From assembly GCA_951635545.1 (NCBI GenBank), contig OX620685.1, forward strand, positions 2,356,001 through 2,420,000: DNA of 64,000 nucleotides, written 5' to 3'. A program made the position numbers and the translations under genes. Source of the DNA: CAG-873 sp910578365 (GTDB taxonomy: Bacteria > Bacteroidota > Bacteroidia > Bacteroidales > Muribaculaceae). A model generated the notes under the pieces. It was not told the DNA's origin. It ran no database searches and saw only the letters and a program-made list of their open reading frames with translations. This document shows, piece after piece, positions 1-9,163 of the stretch (the stretch's first letter is position 1; each line of letters opens with the position of its first letter).

Positions 1-2
1 GA

Positions 3-182
3 ACTTTTGACATTATGACATTTTCGACCGAGGTCGAACTGACTGAGATACCCCGGTTGCTCACGCCTGATTTGGAGTATAAACCTTGCTTTGCAAGATA
101 TGCCGATTGTGTCCACAACGGCAATCCCGCCTCCCCCAAGGTGAGGATCAATCCCGCTCGAAACTCGCAGTCTTTTGTCTAA
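3..182 (+). CDS. 3' end of an unidentified gene (partial)
   Basis: An open frame runs from the window edge to a TAA at 180-182, giving 59 residues with no stop. The residues look protein-like (mixed acidic and hydrophobic, ending RNSQSFV) but I do not recognise a family. It lies upstream of the mobilization genes, where Bacteroidales mobilizable elements often carry replication or primase genes, so it could be the tail of such a gene. This is weak evidence from frame openness and position only. Confidence 0.3.
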   Translation, partial: TFDIMTFSTEVELTEIPRLLTPDLEYKPCFARYADCVHNGNPASPKVRINPARNSQSFV

Positions 183-558
183 TGATACATTGCCCGTGAA
201 CGATGATAGACTGAAAAATGAATGATGATAAACTGAAAATATGCGGTTGATAGATTATTCAATATCGCATTTATCATGAACCGTGATACTTCGGTTTATC
301 GGTCATCGTCACATTGGATAATCGATACATTGGATAATCGATACATTGGATAATATGATAATGAGCCATTGGACAATAAGTCATCGGGTAATGGAGCATT
401 GGATAATCAGACAATCGAGTCACTAAGATATTATATCATCAAGGTATCAGTTCATCAAATCATCAAGCAATCATTATACCAAGTCATATAGTCTTCATTG
501 TATCAGATATTCAATCAACCAATCTATCAAACCATAATATCTTAAAAAGTTAATCTCT
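183..558. repeat. AT-rich repeat region upstream of mob genes
   Basis: No gene is visible in this 376-bp stretch. It contains a tandem 16-bp repeat, ACATTGGATAATCGAT, at 311-326 and 327-342, with a truncated third unit at 343-356. Degenerate copies with the core CATTGGA(T/C)AAT follow to about 412. Earlier, related GATGATA/ACTGAAAA segments recur at 200-240. Short direct repeats just upstream of mobC and a relaxase gene suit an oriT, an iteron or a relaxosome binding region, but no nick site can be assigned. Confidence 0.5.
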
Positions 559-939
559 ATGCCGGATAAAAAATCCATCACTATAAAAATACGTGTCGAT
601 TCGCAGACCCACGCAGAAATGCAGTCAAGAGCCGACCGATACACCGACGGTAATCTGAGTGCGTTTGTACGTTGTGCCACACTCAAATATGAAGAGCAGC
701 CGATGGCTGACCAAGACAATCCCCGTATGATTGCTTTGATCAAGTCCGCTATCAAGCTCATCGAAAGAACCGGCACCAACACCAATCAGGTTGCGAAGCA
801 CATCAACGAGCAGCAGAAAATGAATCCTTACTCGTTGCGGGCGGCAGATCTTCTTCCCTTCGGTCAGTTTTGCGAGGGTACAGATAAAATCCGACAGATG
901 CTGACATACCTCTATAACATAATAATCACAGGTAAATGA
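559..939 (+). CDS. MobC-like relaxosome accessory protein
   Basis: A 126-residue protein. The N-terminal part (residues 5-45, with ITIKIRVDSQTHAEM) looks like a ribbon-helix-helix DNA-binding segment. The motif GTNTNQVAKHIN at about residues 74-85 is the typical MobC signature (GxNxNQ.AK..N). Such proteins bind oriT and help the relaxase open the strands. The stop overlaps the start of the relaxase gene by 4 bp (ATGA), so the two are translationally coupled, as is usual for mobC-mobA pairs. Family assignment is firm; the exact subfamily is not. Confidence 0.85.
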   Translation: MPDKKSITIKIRVDSQTHAEMQSRADRYTDGNLSAFVRCATLKYEEQPMADQDNPRMIALIKSAIKLIERTGTNTNQVAKHINEQQKMNPYSLRAADLLPFGQFCEGTDKIRQMLTYLYNIIITGK

Positions 940-2693
940 TAGTCAAGAAACTCAACGATGTGTCCGGCGGCGGTTTCCCCGGCGCTCGATATAACGAGAA
1001 GAAGATTGCCGATGGTGTGGCATCCCTCATGGCGATGGAGAATGTCAGCGAAGCGTTGCGTCACAATGTAGATACGCTGCACCGCTTCGGCCTTGATGCG
1101 TCGGCAGAAGTCGAGAGGTATCTGAAAGAAAGTTCAAAGACCTATGGCAATACAAAGACAACACGTTTCCAGTTCCATGTGTCGGCCTCCGTGAAAGGAC
1201 GCGCCATGTCGCCGGAAGAACTTACCGACTTTGCGCGTGAGCTTATGGTGGGTATGGGATATGCCCGTCAGCCGTATTTTGTTTACGCCCACCATGATAC
1301 CGGCAACAACCATGTGCATATTCTCTCGACGAGAATCAAGCCTAACGGTTATGCCATTTCTGACCATCAGGACAGGCGCAGGCTTAACGAGTGCGCAAAC
1401 CGCATACTCTCTCCTGACATCAAGAAAGATATTGACCGAATTCTCAGCTACGACTACGAAACGGAGGGGCAGTTTGCCAATATCGTCAAGACTCACGGTT
1501 ACAAGATAGAGAAATCGCTCGACGGCTACCGTCTGTTCAAGTGTGGAGGCAACGCCGGGAATATCGCCATCGATGACATCCTCAATCGAATCACCAAGAA
1601 CAACCCCAAGCGTAAAGATCGCGCTACGCAGCTTCGCGCTATAATCCGGAAATACAAGGGCGAGATAGCCGAGGGAAAATGTCAAAATGTCGATAATGTC
1701 AAAGTGTCAAAAGGTAAGAAGCGAAAGCCGGTAAAGGCAAAGTTGAACACCGACATCCGCAAAATACTTGACAACCACGGCAAGCCGTTGAGCGAGGAGA
1801 ACTGCCAGCGCATACAGACTCTCAATGATGTTCTCAAGACAAAGTTTGGCATAGACATCAGTTTCCAGAAGGACAAGGACGGCAGGGTGAGAGGCTACAG
1901 TATAATCGACCATGCCGAAAAGATAGCCTTCGACGGCAGCAAGGTGATGAAACTGTCGGAGCTTATTGATTTCGCCATCAAACCACAGAGGAAACCATCG
2001 CCGCTTGACGTGTACCGCGACCTGTTCACTGTCGAGGTGGGCAAAGACAGCAGAGGGAACTATATGTTCATCAATGTCAAAGACGGCTCGACGTACAGCA
2101 AGCCAATCTCACCGAGGCAGTACGCATGGTATAACGGCGTAAAGGATGACGAGCGCGAAGATGTAGGTCTGACAATAGCTGCCACGATATTCTCCGAGGA
2201 GATACTGACCGAATATCTCATGCGCTATCCGATACACAACCATCAAGAGAGGATAAAGGGCATGGCAGTTGTCAAACATAGAAACGGCAACTACTGCCTC
2301 CGCCTGGCACTGACAGACGGCTATATGCCTTTGATTGAATTAACTCCGGAGGAGGAATCCAAGTTCCGTTCTCTCCATTCCGATGAACAAGCAAGACAAG
2401 ACTTCCTGATGTCAATAGCCATGCTGCATCTTACTCGAAAGGATGCCGAGGCGGTTAAAGAGAGGATAAAGCAGAATACCCAGTCCAAAGCCGGAGTCCG
2501 TATTCTCCCTTCCCGTCCACAGGACTACTCCCCGGAAATCTCGCAAGTGTTCACATTCAATCTTGCCAACGCACTATCTTCCCTCAATGTCAGTTCCGGC
2601 TCGTCCGCTTACAAGCGCGAGTACGAAGTCGGCAACCGCTCCCGCTACGACGACATCGACGACCGTCAGTCCGGCACCCGACTTACAATGTAA
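936..2693 (+). CDS. Relaxase/mobilization nuclease, MOBP type
   Basis: 585 residues. The nuclease domain fills roughly residues 1-190. The metal-binding signature HHDTGNNHVHI (about residues 127-137) matches the HxDxxNxHxHI three-histidine motif of Bacteroidales mobilization relaxases. The catalytic Tyr is probably near the N-terminus (Y19 region), but I cannot fix it. The C-terminal 380 residues are basic and variable. The protein would nick oriT in the cytoplasm and pilot the strand into a helper conjugation channel; no coupling protein is present here. It overlaps mobC by 4 bp. Confidence 0.9.
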   Translation: MIVKKLNDVSGGGFPGARYNEKKIADGVASLMAMENVSEALRHNVDTLHRFGLDASAEVERYLKESSKTYGNTKTTRFQFHVSASVKGRAMSPEELTDFARELMVGMGYARQPYFVYAHHDTGNNHVHILSTRIKPNGYAISDHQDRRRLNECANRILSPDIKKDIDRILSYDYETEGQFANIVKTHGYKIEKSLDGYRLFKCGGNAGNIAIDDILNRITKNNPKRKDRATQLRAIIRKYKGEIAEGKCQNVDNVKVSKGKKRKPVKAKLNTDIRKILDNHGKPLSEENCQRIQTLNDVLKTKFGIDISFQKDKDGRVRGYSIIDHAEKIAFDGSKVMKLSELIDFAIKPQRKPSPLDVYRDLFTVEVGKDSRGNYMFINVKDGSTYSKPISPRQYAWYNGVKDDEREDVGLTIAATIFSEEILTEYLMRYPIHNHQERIKGMAVVKHRNGNYCLRLALTDGYMPLIELTPEEESKFRSLHSDEQARQDFLMSIAMLHLTRKDAEAVKERIKQNTQSKAGVRILPSRPQDYSPEISQVFTFNLANALSSLNVSSGSSAYKREYEVGNRSRYDDIDDRQSGTRLTM

Positions 2694-2701
2694 GAATGAA
2701 G

Positions 2702-2882
2702 TAGTGACTATCTCAGCGCACCACGCCGATAGTCACTATTATTTTGCAGAGAATTTAATGTAGAATTTAATTGGGTTTAGAATTAAACGCTACTTTTTAA
2801 TACAGTTTAATCAAGCCGATTTATCGTGGTTTATAGCGATTTAGATAGTGACTATTATAGTGACTACGCCCTGTAGTGACTA
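2702..2882. repeat. TAGTGACTA repeats and hairpin after the relaxase gene
   Basis: An 11-bp perfect inverted repeat, TAGTGACTATC at 2702-2712 and its complement at 2728-2738, sits 9 bp past the relaxase stop. The same core TAGTGACTA recurs as direct repeats at 2846-2854, 2858-2866 and 2874-2882. A terminator would explain the hairpin but not the direct copies. Repeated binding sites for a recombinase or relaxosome protein are a better fit. Function is inferred. Confidence 0.55.
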
Positions 2883-2932
2883 AAAGAAAAATCGCCAACT
2901 CTGTGAGAATTAGCGATTTAATCTTTGCTTGG

Positions 2933-2945
2933 GTGGTGCCACCAG
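2933..2945. other. Candidate att core, left copy
   Basis: The 13-bp string GTGGTGCCACCAG also occurs at 26593-26605 beside the second integrase gene. Read on the minus strand it resembles the T-arm/acceptor end of a tRNA gene, a common integrase target. The match is short, so this is a hypothesis about an attachment-site pair. Confidence 0.3.
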
Positions 2946-4409
2946 CACCATTTTTAATGAATATAATGAATCGTGGCGAATGAGGCTAAATGCTATAATG
3001 TTATTTAAGTTTCGCAAGTTCAACTTGCTGATTTCAGATTGTAAAATTTGGCGATATGAGCCAGTTCGTCAGAGTGATTGATCACAGCATCATAGACTTC
3101 TTCGTCCAGCAGGCCGAAGACTCTCGCTATTGCCGAGACAATCTCCTGAAGGATTCCCCATATCTGTTGTGCAACGGAGAGTTGGACTGTCTCTTTGGAA
3201 ATATCCCGAAAGAGACCGCCGATAGTTTCGTAATCGCTGAAGCGTTTTGCGATGGAAAGGATATTATATTGCAGACAACACAATGTGGCAGCGGCAATCT
3301 GAGAGGCAAAGCAGGTGCTCTGGCACTTGCCGAATCCCAGGTTGGTCTTGCAATCCTTGAATACCACTTCAAGAGCCCAGCGTCTGGAATATATCCGCCA
3401 GGCCTTGAAGAAATCCATTGCGGTATCGGTTGTAAGCAATCCGTTCCATTTGCCGTGTTGGGTCCGGCGTACAAGGAATATCCTTACAGGGACACCTCCG
3501 AACGTGGCATCAAACATGATATAGTAGCATTTGAGCTTGCGGCTGTACTTCTGCAATTTGAGTTTTTTACCGAGTTTCACAAGTGCTGGAGCAGAAAGGT
3601 CTCCGTGTTTGGTATGGTATTTTGTCTTACCGTTCTCTCCGACCTTTATCATGCCAAGCCAATGGCATTTGATATGGCGGCTATGGATGAACTGGACAAT
3701 CTCCTTGTTGGTAAACCAACTGTCTGCCAACACGTAGCTGAACCTTATGCCTCGACGGATGGCCCGCTTTATCATCTGCTTTGCAAGCTCAATCTTGGAC
3801 ATGTCATATTCCTGCTCACGCTTGCGAAGCGCCTCGCTGTCATGTTCCGTGATACGACGCCGTTTGAGTTCCCTGGCGCTCATGCCGTAGTTCCCTTTCT
3901 TTCCTTCCTCTCCGACGATGGCGAGGTCGAGAAGCATTTGCGACACTCCGTCGGTGACAGCCATACAGAGACACTTAAATCCGAGCACCGCTTTGTGAGC
4001 CAGATGGGAATGGACACGCCCGATTTTTTCAATAGTCCGGCCTGTCTTCTCATGGTCGGTATCGTCAAGAATCAGACACACCTCATCGGCTTTATGGTCA
4101 GAACGGAGATGTATTCGGTTCCACAGCTGTACCGATATATGCCAGAGAGTCTTTCTCCAGTCTATATCGGGATTTTCCATAAAGCGGTAGAAAACATCCT
4201 TTCTGGCCTTAATCAACGAATCAAGTGTACCGTACTTCTGATTGCGGTATGCGTTTCTAATGCCGAAACATGGGAAAAGAAGAAGACATTGGAATACAGT
4301 CAGCAACCGGTAAACACAGTTACGCTTGCTTGTTACTGCAAGCGTGTCGCGCTCGGTCATCTTGACCTGCCCAAGTATAGAACTTATGTTCTGCATGGCT
4401 GCTGTCATA

Positions 4410-5944
4410 CACGGCTCTTTCATTTAAGATTTCGTCTCATTCTCGACAAATGTGTTGTTTTATAGCGAGAGCAGTACGGACGGAGAGAGACTTTAACCTC
4501 TGATTTTCAAGAGAATAAGTACAATAAAAATTTGGTCAAGTGACAGATTTTTAGTAACTTTATAGGTGATAATCAAAGAGTTACGCTAAAAATGAAGCCA
4601 CTTGACCAAGTCTGTTCGACTGACGCCTATGCGCCTGATCATACCGCAAAAGTACACAATAAATTTGACACAAGGCGCAGTATCATGGAAGAGCTTCGAG
4701 CATTTGCCTCATCCGTGCCGGATTTCCGTAGATTGGACAAAGGCAATTTCCGTCACAGCCTCAACGATATCATCATGCTGATGATACTCGGACGTATGGC
4801 CGGATGCATCGGACGAGCCGAGATATTGGAGTTCGGCAGATACAACCTCAACAAATTACACAAAATGGGCATGTTGAGGAACGGCGTACCATCTGAGGCC
4901 ACGCTTTGCCGTGTGGAGAACGGCATCAACGATATGGATATGGCCGACAGGATGCAGCAGTTCGCAGACATATTCCTTGAAAGACTGACCTGCGCCAGCC
5001 GCATCATTGAAATAATCTGCATTGACGGCAAAGCCGAGCGCGGCACCGTTCAGGAAAACGGGCGTAGCCCGGATATCGTCTCTGCCTATTCGTTCAGCAC
5101 CGGCATAACAATCGCCACCGAAGCCTGTCAGGAAAAGAGCAACGAGATAAAGGCCGTACCGATACTTCTTGATAAAATAGATGTCGCAGGAAAGATTGTC
5201 ACAGCCGACGCCATGTCTATGCAGAAGGACATTGTCGAGAAAATCAGAAAGAAAGGGGGTGACTTTCTGATAGAACTCAAAGCCAACCAGCCGTCATTGC
5301 GATACGGCATTGAGGACAGGCTAGTGGAACACACACCGGTATATTCTTACACCGAAGGTCCCGAACTGGCCCACGGCAGGATAGAGACGAGAACCTACCG
5401 CGTATATGACGGACTGGACATTATCGCCGACAAAGAGAAGTGGGGCGGAAACATGACCATCATAGAGTATGAATCATCTACAGTCAAAAAGTCAACAGGG
5501 ATGCGCACTTCGGAAAAACGCCTGTATGTCAGCAGTATGCCTACGAAGACTCCGAAGCTCGGAATCATCGTGCGCAACCACTGGTCGATAGAAAGCATGC
5601 ACTGGGGCCTGGACTACAATCTCCAGCAGGACAATATAAAACGTAAGTCGACAAGAGCCGCCCGAAACCTCGACACCATACAGAGAATAGTTTACTCGGT
5701 GTTCTCAATATGGAAAGGACTTCGCAAAAAACGATCGGATAAGAATAAAGGCATAGCCGAACTGATGAGACATATCTCAATGAGCTTTACTCGGCTGATG
5801 CGATTTTTAAGCCAAAAATGAAAAAAATAAGATTTTGACACCAGAATAACTCGTTGACAGACAGACACAGAATATTGCCCGATTCACAATGAACCGGGTA
5901 GGGGAAGTCATGCTTTTTATTTTAGTTTAAATGAAAGAGCCGTG
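4410..5944 (+). mobile_element. ISAs1-family insertion sequence
   Basis: A 1535-bp element bounded by 18-bp inverted repeats, CACGGCTCTTTCATTTAA. It is flanked by a 9-bp target duplication, GCTGTCATA, at 4401-4409 and 5945-5953. The intact second copy of the host IS carries this site once, which proves the insertion. The duplication length fits ISAs1-family behaviour. It contains one full transposase gene. Confidence 0.95.
4592..5821 (+). CDS. ISAs1-family transposase
   Basis: 409 residues, a normal length for this family. The DDE catalytic residues appear as IDGKAERG (first Asp), VTADAMSMQKDIVEKI (second Asp) and NHWSIESMHWGLDYNLQQD (Glu with the W.LD segment), in the expected order. The N-terminal FxxxxDxRR...H.L.d.I.L...G region is also typical. 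The frame is uninterrupted and the element has both ends, so it is probably active. An internal ATG at the segment MEELRAFASSVPDFRR is an alternative start. Confidence 0.93.
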   Translation: MKPLDQVCSTDAYAPDHTAKVHNKFDTRRSIMEELRAFASSVPDFRRLDKGNFRHSLNDIIMLMILGRMAGCIGRAEILEFGRYNLNKLHKMGMLRNGVPSEATLCRVENGINDMDMADRMQQFADIFLERLTCASRIIEIICIDGKAERGTVQENGRSPDIVSAYSFSTGITIATEACQEKSNEIKAVPILLDKIDVAGKIVTADAMSMQKDIVEKIRKKGGDFLIELKANQPSLRYGIEDRLVEHTPVYSYTEGPELAHGRIETRTYRVYDGLDIIADKEKWGGNMTIIEYESSTVKKSTGMRTSEKRLYVSSMPTKTPKLGIIVRNHWSIESMHWGLDYNLQQDNIKRKSTRAARNLDTIQRIVYSVFSIWKGLRKKRSDKNKGIAELMRHISMSFTRLMRFLSQK

Positions 5945-6317
5945 GCTGTCATATCGGAATTTTTGAAAAAGTCTTTGATATCCGAGAGAAAAGGAGTAAT
6001 TTTGTGTATCGACATGGCTTTGAGTTAGTTTTTTGGTGGTACTTAAAATTACTCATTTTCTTGCAATTAGGCAAGAATCCATGTCGTTTTTTTATGCCTC
6101 TGTCTCAGGAAATCATTACTTGCGAAACTTAAATAATGTTATATATCAACGCAATTAAACTGAACTGAATTTGTTTTCAGGCGTTAATATTCAAGAATTA
6201 TAGGTAACTTTATAGGTAACTTTTGAGAAGTTCACTATATTTGCAATCGGATTGGTTCGGTTTGAATTTGAACCACAACCCAATCCTGTATGTCAGACAA
6301 TTAAACGAATTTGAATT

Positions 6318-7754
6318 ATGGCAAAGACTCTCTCCAGATTCTACTTCCTCAAAAAGGACGAGAACAAGGATAAGGCAACCCTCTTCGTGAGGGTACAAGA
6401 CCCCATACGCAAAATTGATGTTCAGTTCACAACGCGGCTCCGTGTGTCTGTGCCGGAGTGGAAAGTGGCTGTTTCGAGCGAGGACGCATTAGCCCGTCAT
6501 CGCAAGGAGTACCCCAAACTGCATGACAAACTCGGTCGCATCGAGGTCATGCTCAAACGAGAAATGGAAGCTCCGGAATTTGACCGCGAAAAGGTCAAAC
6601 AGGAAATAATGGCTATTGCGGATCCGAAAAAATCAGAGATAGTACGCCGTCAACAAGAGGCTGAAGCTATCGCAAAGGAAAAAGAAGAACGACAACTACG
6701 GGAAGAAGCGGAGAAGGCTCGCATTGCCGCAGAAGCCGAGCGGGCTAACATCTGGAATTTTCTTGACCGCTTTGTCGAAGAAATAAAATCCGGCAAACGT
6801 CTCAATGGTAACAACCGATACACTGCTGGTAGCTGCAAGGCGTGGAGCAGTTTCCGAAAACTGTTTAACGGATTCGACCCACGCCACAAATTGACATGGG
6901 CAGATGTTGACCGCTCGTTGGTAACGAAATTTCTCGACCACCTTCAGAAGCTCGACTACATGGGCAGTTCGGTCAACAAATATCTTGTTTCATTCCGCGC
7001 TATGGTGGGCTACGCATACGAGGACGGACTGCACAACAACGACCGTGCATTAAGTTGCTTCTCCAAGCGTAAAGTGGAAGAAAGCGACAAAGCCGCTGAA
7101 ATATATCTTACCGAAACAGAGTTGCAGGCATTGGCTGAAATGGAACTCACCGGATTGAAAGACCAAGTGCGCGATATTTTCCTCGTTGGTTGTTATACCT
7201 GCCAGCGCGTTAGCGACTACAATAATATCCAGCCGGAGGATTTTACGACAACAGCGAAAGGCACACCGATTATCCGTCTTGTTCAGCAGAAGACCCGCAA
7301 CGAGGTGAAAATCCCGATAATGAATCCCAACCTCAAAGCTATCTGCGAGAAATACAACTATCGGCTTCCTTCGGTAGTAGACCAGATTCTTAACCGCTAT
7401 ATCAAGGAGATACTTAAAGACCTCTCCGAAAGCGTGCCGACACTTTCTGTCAAGGTTCCGACAAAACTCACCATGAAACAGAAAGAGAGGGAGAAATCCG
7501 GAGAACTGACGGTTGAGCGCAACGATAAAGGGGAAGTGATGATGCCTCGCTATGATTGCGTCACCACCCATACCGCACGGCGCAGTGGCATTACCAATAT
7601 GTATCTCTCCCACAAATTCACCATCGTTCAGATGATGCACGTCAGCGGACACAAAACGCAAAAGACCTTCATGGACTACATCAAGCTATCCTCCGATGAA
7701 ATCGCCGACGAGATCGACGCAATCGTCAACGGAGCAAAAGAAGAAGTGTTCTAA
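6318..7754 (+). CDS. Tyrosine-type site-specific integrase
   Basis: 478 residues. The N-terminal arm-binding-like segment (residues 1-60, FYFLKKDENKDKATLFVRV) is followed by a charged coiled coil at about 95-140, longer than in most integrases. Then come a SAM-like core-binding domain (about 145-250) and the catalytic domain. Catalytic residues are visible as CQRVSDY (Arg I), HTARRSG (His-x-x-Arg), SGHKTQKTFMDYIKL (His and nucleophile Tyr). Members integrate and excise genomic islands. It leads the 6.3-16.6 kb island and points into it. The ATG at 6318 is the only sensible start. Confidence 0.9.
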   Translation: MAKTLSRFYFLKKDENKDKATLFVRVQDPIRKIDVQFTTRLRVSVPEWKVAVSSEDALARHRKEYPKLHDKLGRIEVMLKREMEAPEFDREKVKQEIMAIADPKKSEIVRRQQEAEAIAKEKEERQLREEAEKARIAAEAERANIWNFLDRFVEEIKSGKRLNGNNRYTAGSCKAWSSFRKLFNGFDPRHKLTWADVDRSLVTKFLDHLQKLDYMGSSVNKYLVSFRAMVGYAYEDGLHNNDRALSCFSKRKVEESDKAAEIYLTETELQALAEMELTGLKDQVRDIFLVGCYTCQRVSDYNNIQPEDFTTTAKGTPIIRLVQQKTRNEVKIPIMNPNLKAICEKYNYRLPSVVDQILNRYIKEILKDLSESVPTLSVKVPTKLTMKQKEREKSGELTVERNDKGEVMMPRYDCVTTHTARRSGITNMYLSHKFTIVQMMHVSGHKTQKTFMDYIKLSSDEIADEIDAIVNGAKEEVF

Positions 7755-7798
7755 TAGGCAAAGCATCTGCACATAGCTGAAAATCAAAATAAAAGTAT

Positions 7799-7806
7799 TA
7801 AATTTG
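7799..7806 (+). promoter_or_regulatory. Promoter -7 box TAAATTTG
   Basis: Matches the Bacteroidetes -7 consensus TAnnTTTG. Only 3 bp separate it from the ATG at 7810, so the transcript would start at or next to the start codon (a leaderless mRNA). The same layout occurs at 9152 and 13380. Confidence 0.55.
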
Positions 7807-7809
7807 TGT

Positions 7810-8874
7810 ATGGAAACAATTATTCGTATTCACAACGAATCAGAATATAATGAAATATTGCAACAAGCTGTTGCAGTAATTGAAACCGCGAGAGGTAATG
7901 CCGCCAGAGCCATAGTCAGCACATCCAATGAAATGCACTGGCGCATTGGTCAACTGCTATATGAGCGCAAACTCGATAGCGCACACGGGGATGGTGTTGT
8001 AAAGCGGCTCTCGGTAGACCTGAAAGCAATGTACCCCAAAATGGGCATGTCGGTAAGCAATTTGTGGGCGATGAAGAAATATTACGTCCGGTTCCATCTC
8101 TCCAACCCAAAACTCCAACGCAGCGTTGGAGTTTTGCCATGGCGACACATAAATCAGTTGATGACCAAGCTGAAAGATGATGACAACGCTATCCAATACT
8201 ATGCTGAAAGGTCTATCGAAAAGGGATGGAATTGCGACTTGTTGGTGAATGCTATCAAGTTGGAGATGCACAAGCATCAGCCGGAAAACAACGCCTCAAA
8301 TAATTTCGCCATTGCTCTCCCAGAGGCTCAGGCGGCATACGCCAACGAGGTTTTCAAGGATTCCTATTGCATGGGATTTCTTGGTGTGACCGAGCCACTT
8401 CTTGAACTGGAGCTTGAGCGGAGATTGGTAGAAAAAGTAAAACAGTTCCTTCTTGAACTCGGTCAGGGATTTACATACATCGGCAATCAGCATGTACTGT
8501 CCTACAACGGCAAGGATTACAAGGTGGATATGCTCTTTTTTCATCGGGGGCTACGGTCACTCGTCGCCGTCGATTTGAAAATTTCGGAGTTCATGCCCGA
8601 ATATATCAGCAAGATGAACCTCTATCTCTCGTTGCTTGACAGACTTGAACGAGGCAAAGATGAAAACCCATCAATCGGCATAATCCTATGCGCCGAGAAG
8701 GACAATGTGGAGGTTGAGCTGGCACTTGAAGGATTCACCAAACCCATCGGTGTGGCCGAATACAAACTTATCGTTCCTCAAAAAGAACTGAAACAACTAA
8801 TTACCGATGAAATAAAGACTTTCAACCAAGAAGTTGCCGACAAATCAACAGAACAATCAGAAGGAAAAGACTGA
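7810..8874 (+). CDS. DUF1016/YhcG-type PD-(D/E)XK nuclease (first of two)
   Basis: About 354 residues from the ATG at 7810. The N-terminal DUF1016 helical domain (NEMHWRIGQLLYERK, then MSVSNLWAMKKYYVRF) precedes a C-terminal nuclease fold. In that fold YKVDMLFFHRGLRSLVAVDLK supplies the D-x(n)-D-x-K core. Family members are predicted nucleases found beside restriction loci and mobile elements; the biological role is poorly known. It follows the integrase by 55 bp in the same direction and has its own -7 box. A second, divergent member lies at 9164. Confidence 0.85.
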   Translation: METIIRIHNESEYNEILQQAVAVIETARGNAARAIVSTSNEMHWRIGQLLYERKLDSAHGDGVVKRLSVDLKAMYPKMGMSVSNLWAMKKYYVRFHLSNPKLQRSVGVLPWRHINQLMTKLKDDDNAIQYYAERSIEKGWNCDLLVNAIKLEMHKHQPENNASNNFAIALPEAQAAYANEVFKDSYCMGFLGVTEPLLELELERRLVEKVKQFLLELGQGFTYIGNQHVLSYNGKDYKVDMLFFHRGLRSLVAVDLKISEFMPEYISKMNLYLSLLDRLERGKDENPSIGIILCAEKDNVEVELALEGFTKPIGVAEYKLIVPQKELKQLITDEIKTFNQEVADKSTEQSEGKD

Positions 8875-8984
8875 GCATAGCCTTAGTTTTTCTTTTCACC
8901 AGCCCACATATATAGTTTGGTTTAGTTTGTCGAGCATATATATAGCCCGAACCAAACCAATCCGACCTTCGGTATCCATGACGC

Positions 8985-9017
8985 TTCCAAATCTCATAAA
9001 AAAACAGAGATTTGGAA
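8985..9017. repeat. Inverted repeat between the two DUF1016 genes
   Basis: TTCCAAATCTC at 8985-8995 pairs with GAGATTTGGAA at 9007-9017 across an 11-bp loop. A second pair, TTTGGTT/AACCAAA, lies near 8917-8960. No T-tract follows, so they are more likely protein-binding or recombination sites than a terminator. Confidence 0.4.
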
Positions 9018-9151
9018 ATGGTATGTATGGGTATTTTACATGAGATGTGGTATGCAATGGTGTGCCAGACGAAAATGAGAGGAAGTTTTTCGGTTGATTT
9101 TTGTCCTCGTTAACATCCTCGGATAATAGCCCTGATTCCCAATAAAATTCG

Positions 9152-9159
9152 TAACTTTG
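9152..9159 (+). promoter_or_regulatory. Promoter -7 box TAACTTTG
   Basis: An exact TAnnTTTG match 4 bp before the ATG at 9164, again predicting a leaderless transcript. Confidence 0.6.
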
Positions 9160-9163
9160 CGAA

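Larger units (their letters stand above)
3020..6015 (-). pseudogene. IS4-family transposase, interrupted
   Basis: In the intact copy the transposase has 483 residues. Here ISAs1 entered after codon 19, leaving the first codons at about 5954-6015 and the rest at 3020-4409. An open frame remains at 3020-4423 (467 residues), but its first residues, MKEPC, come from the ISAs1 terminal repeat. The DDE core is intact: LADSWFT, and the YREK signature Y-x2-R-x3-E-x6-K in YSRRWALEVVFKDCK. It might be expressed from the ISAs1 edge, but the native start and promoter are separated from it. Confidence 0.9.
3003..6134 (-). mobile_element. IS4-family element, copy 1, split by an ISAs1 element
   Basis: The ends are perfect 17-bp inverted repeats, ATTTAAGTTTCGCAAGT. 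They are flanked by the 6-bp duplication AATGTT at 2997-3002 and 6135-6140. Removing the nested ISAs1 element and one copy of its target duplication leaves exactly 1588 bp, the same length as copy 2 at 58755-60342. This copy is older than the ISAs1 insertion and can no longer express a normal transposase. Confidence 0.95.

Noticed and set aside
311..412. Possible CRISPR array
   Set aside because: The 16-bp units are directly tandem without unique spacers, decay quickly, and no cas genes are present.
1134..1685. 183-codon minus-strand open frame
   Set aside because: Lies entirely within the relaxase gene, which has the strong HxDxxNxHxH motif.
3056..4465. 469-codon plus-strand open frame over the first IS4 copy, and its twin at 58808-60340
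   Set aside because: Antisense shadow of the transposase, which carries the clear DDE/YREK motifs on the minus strand.
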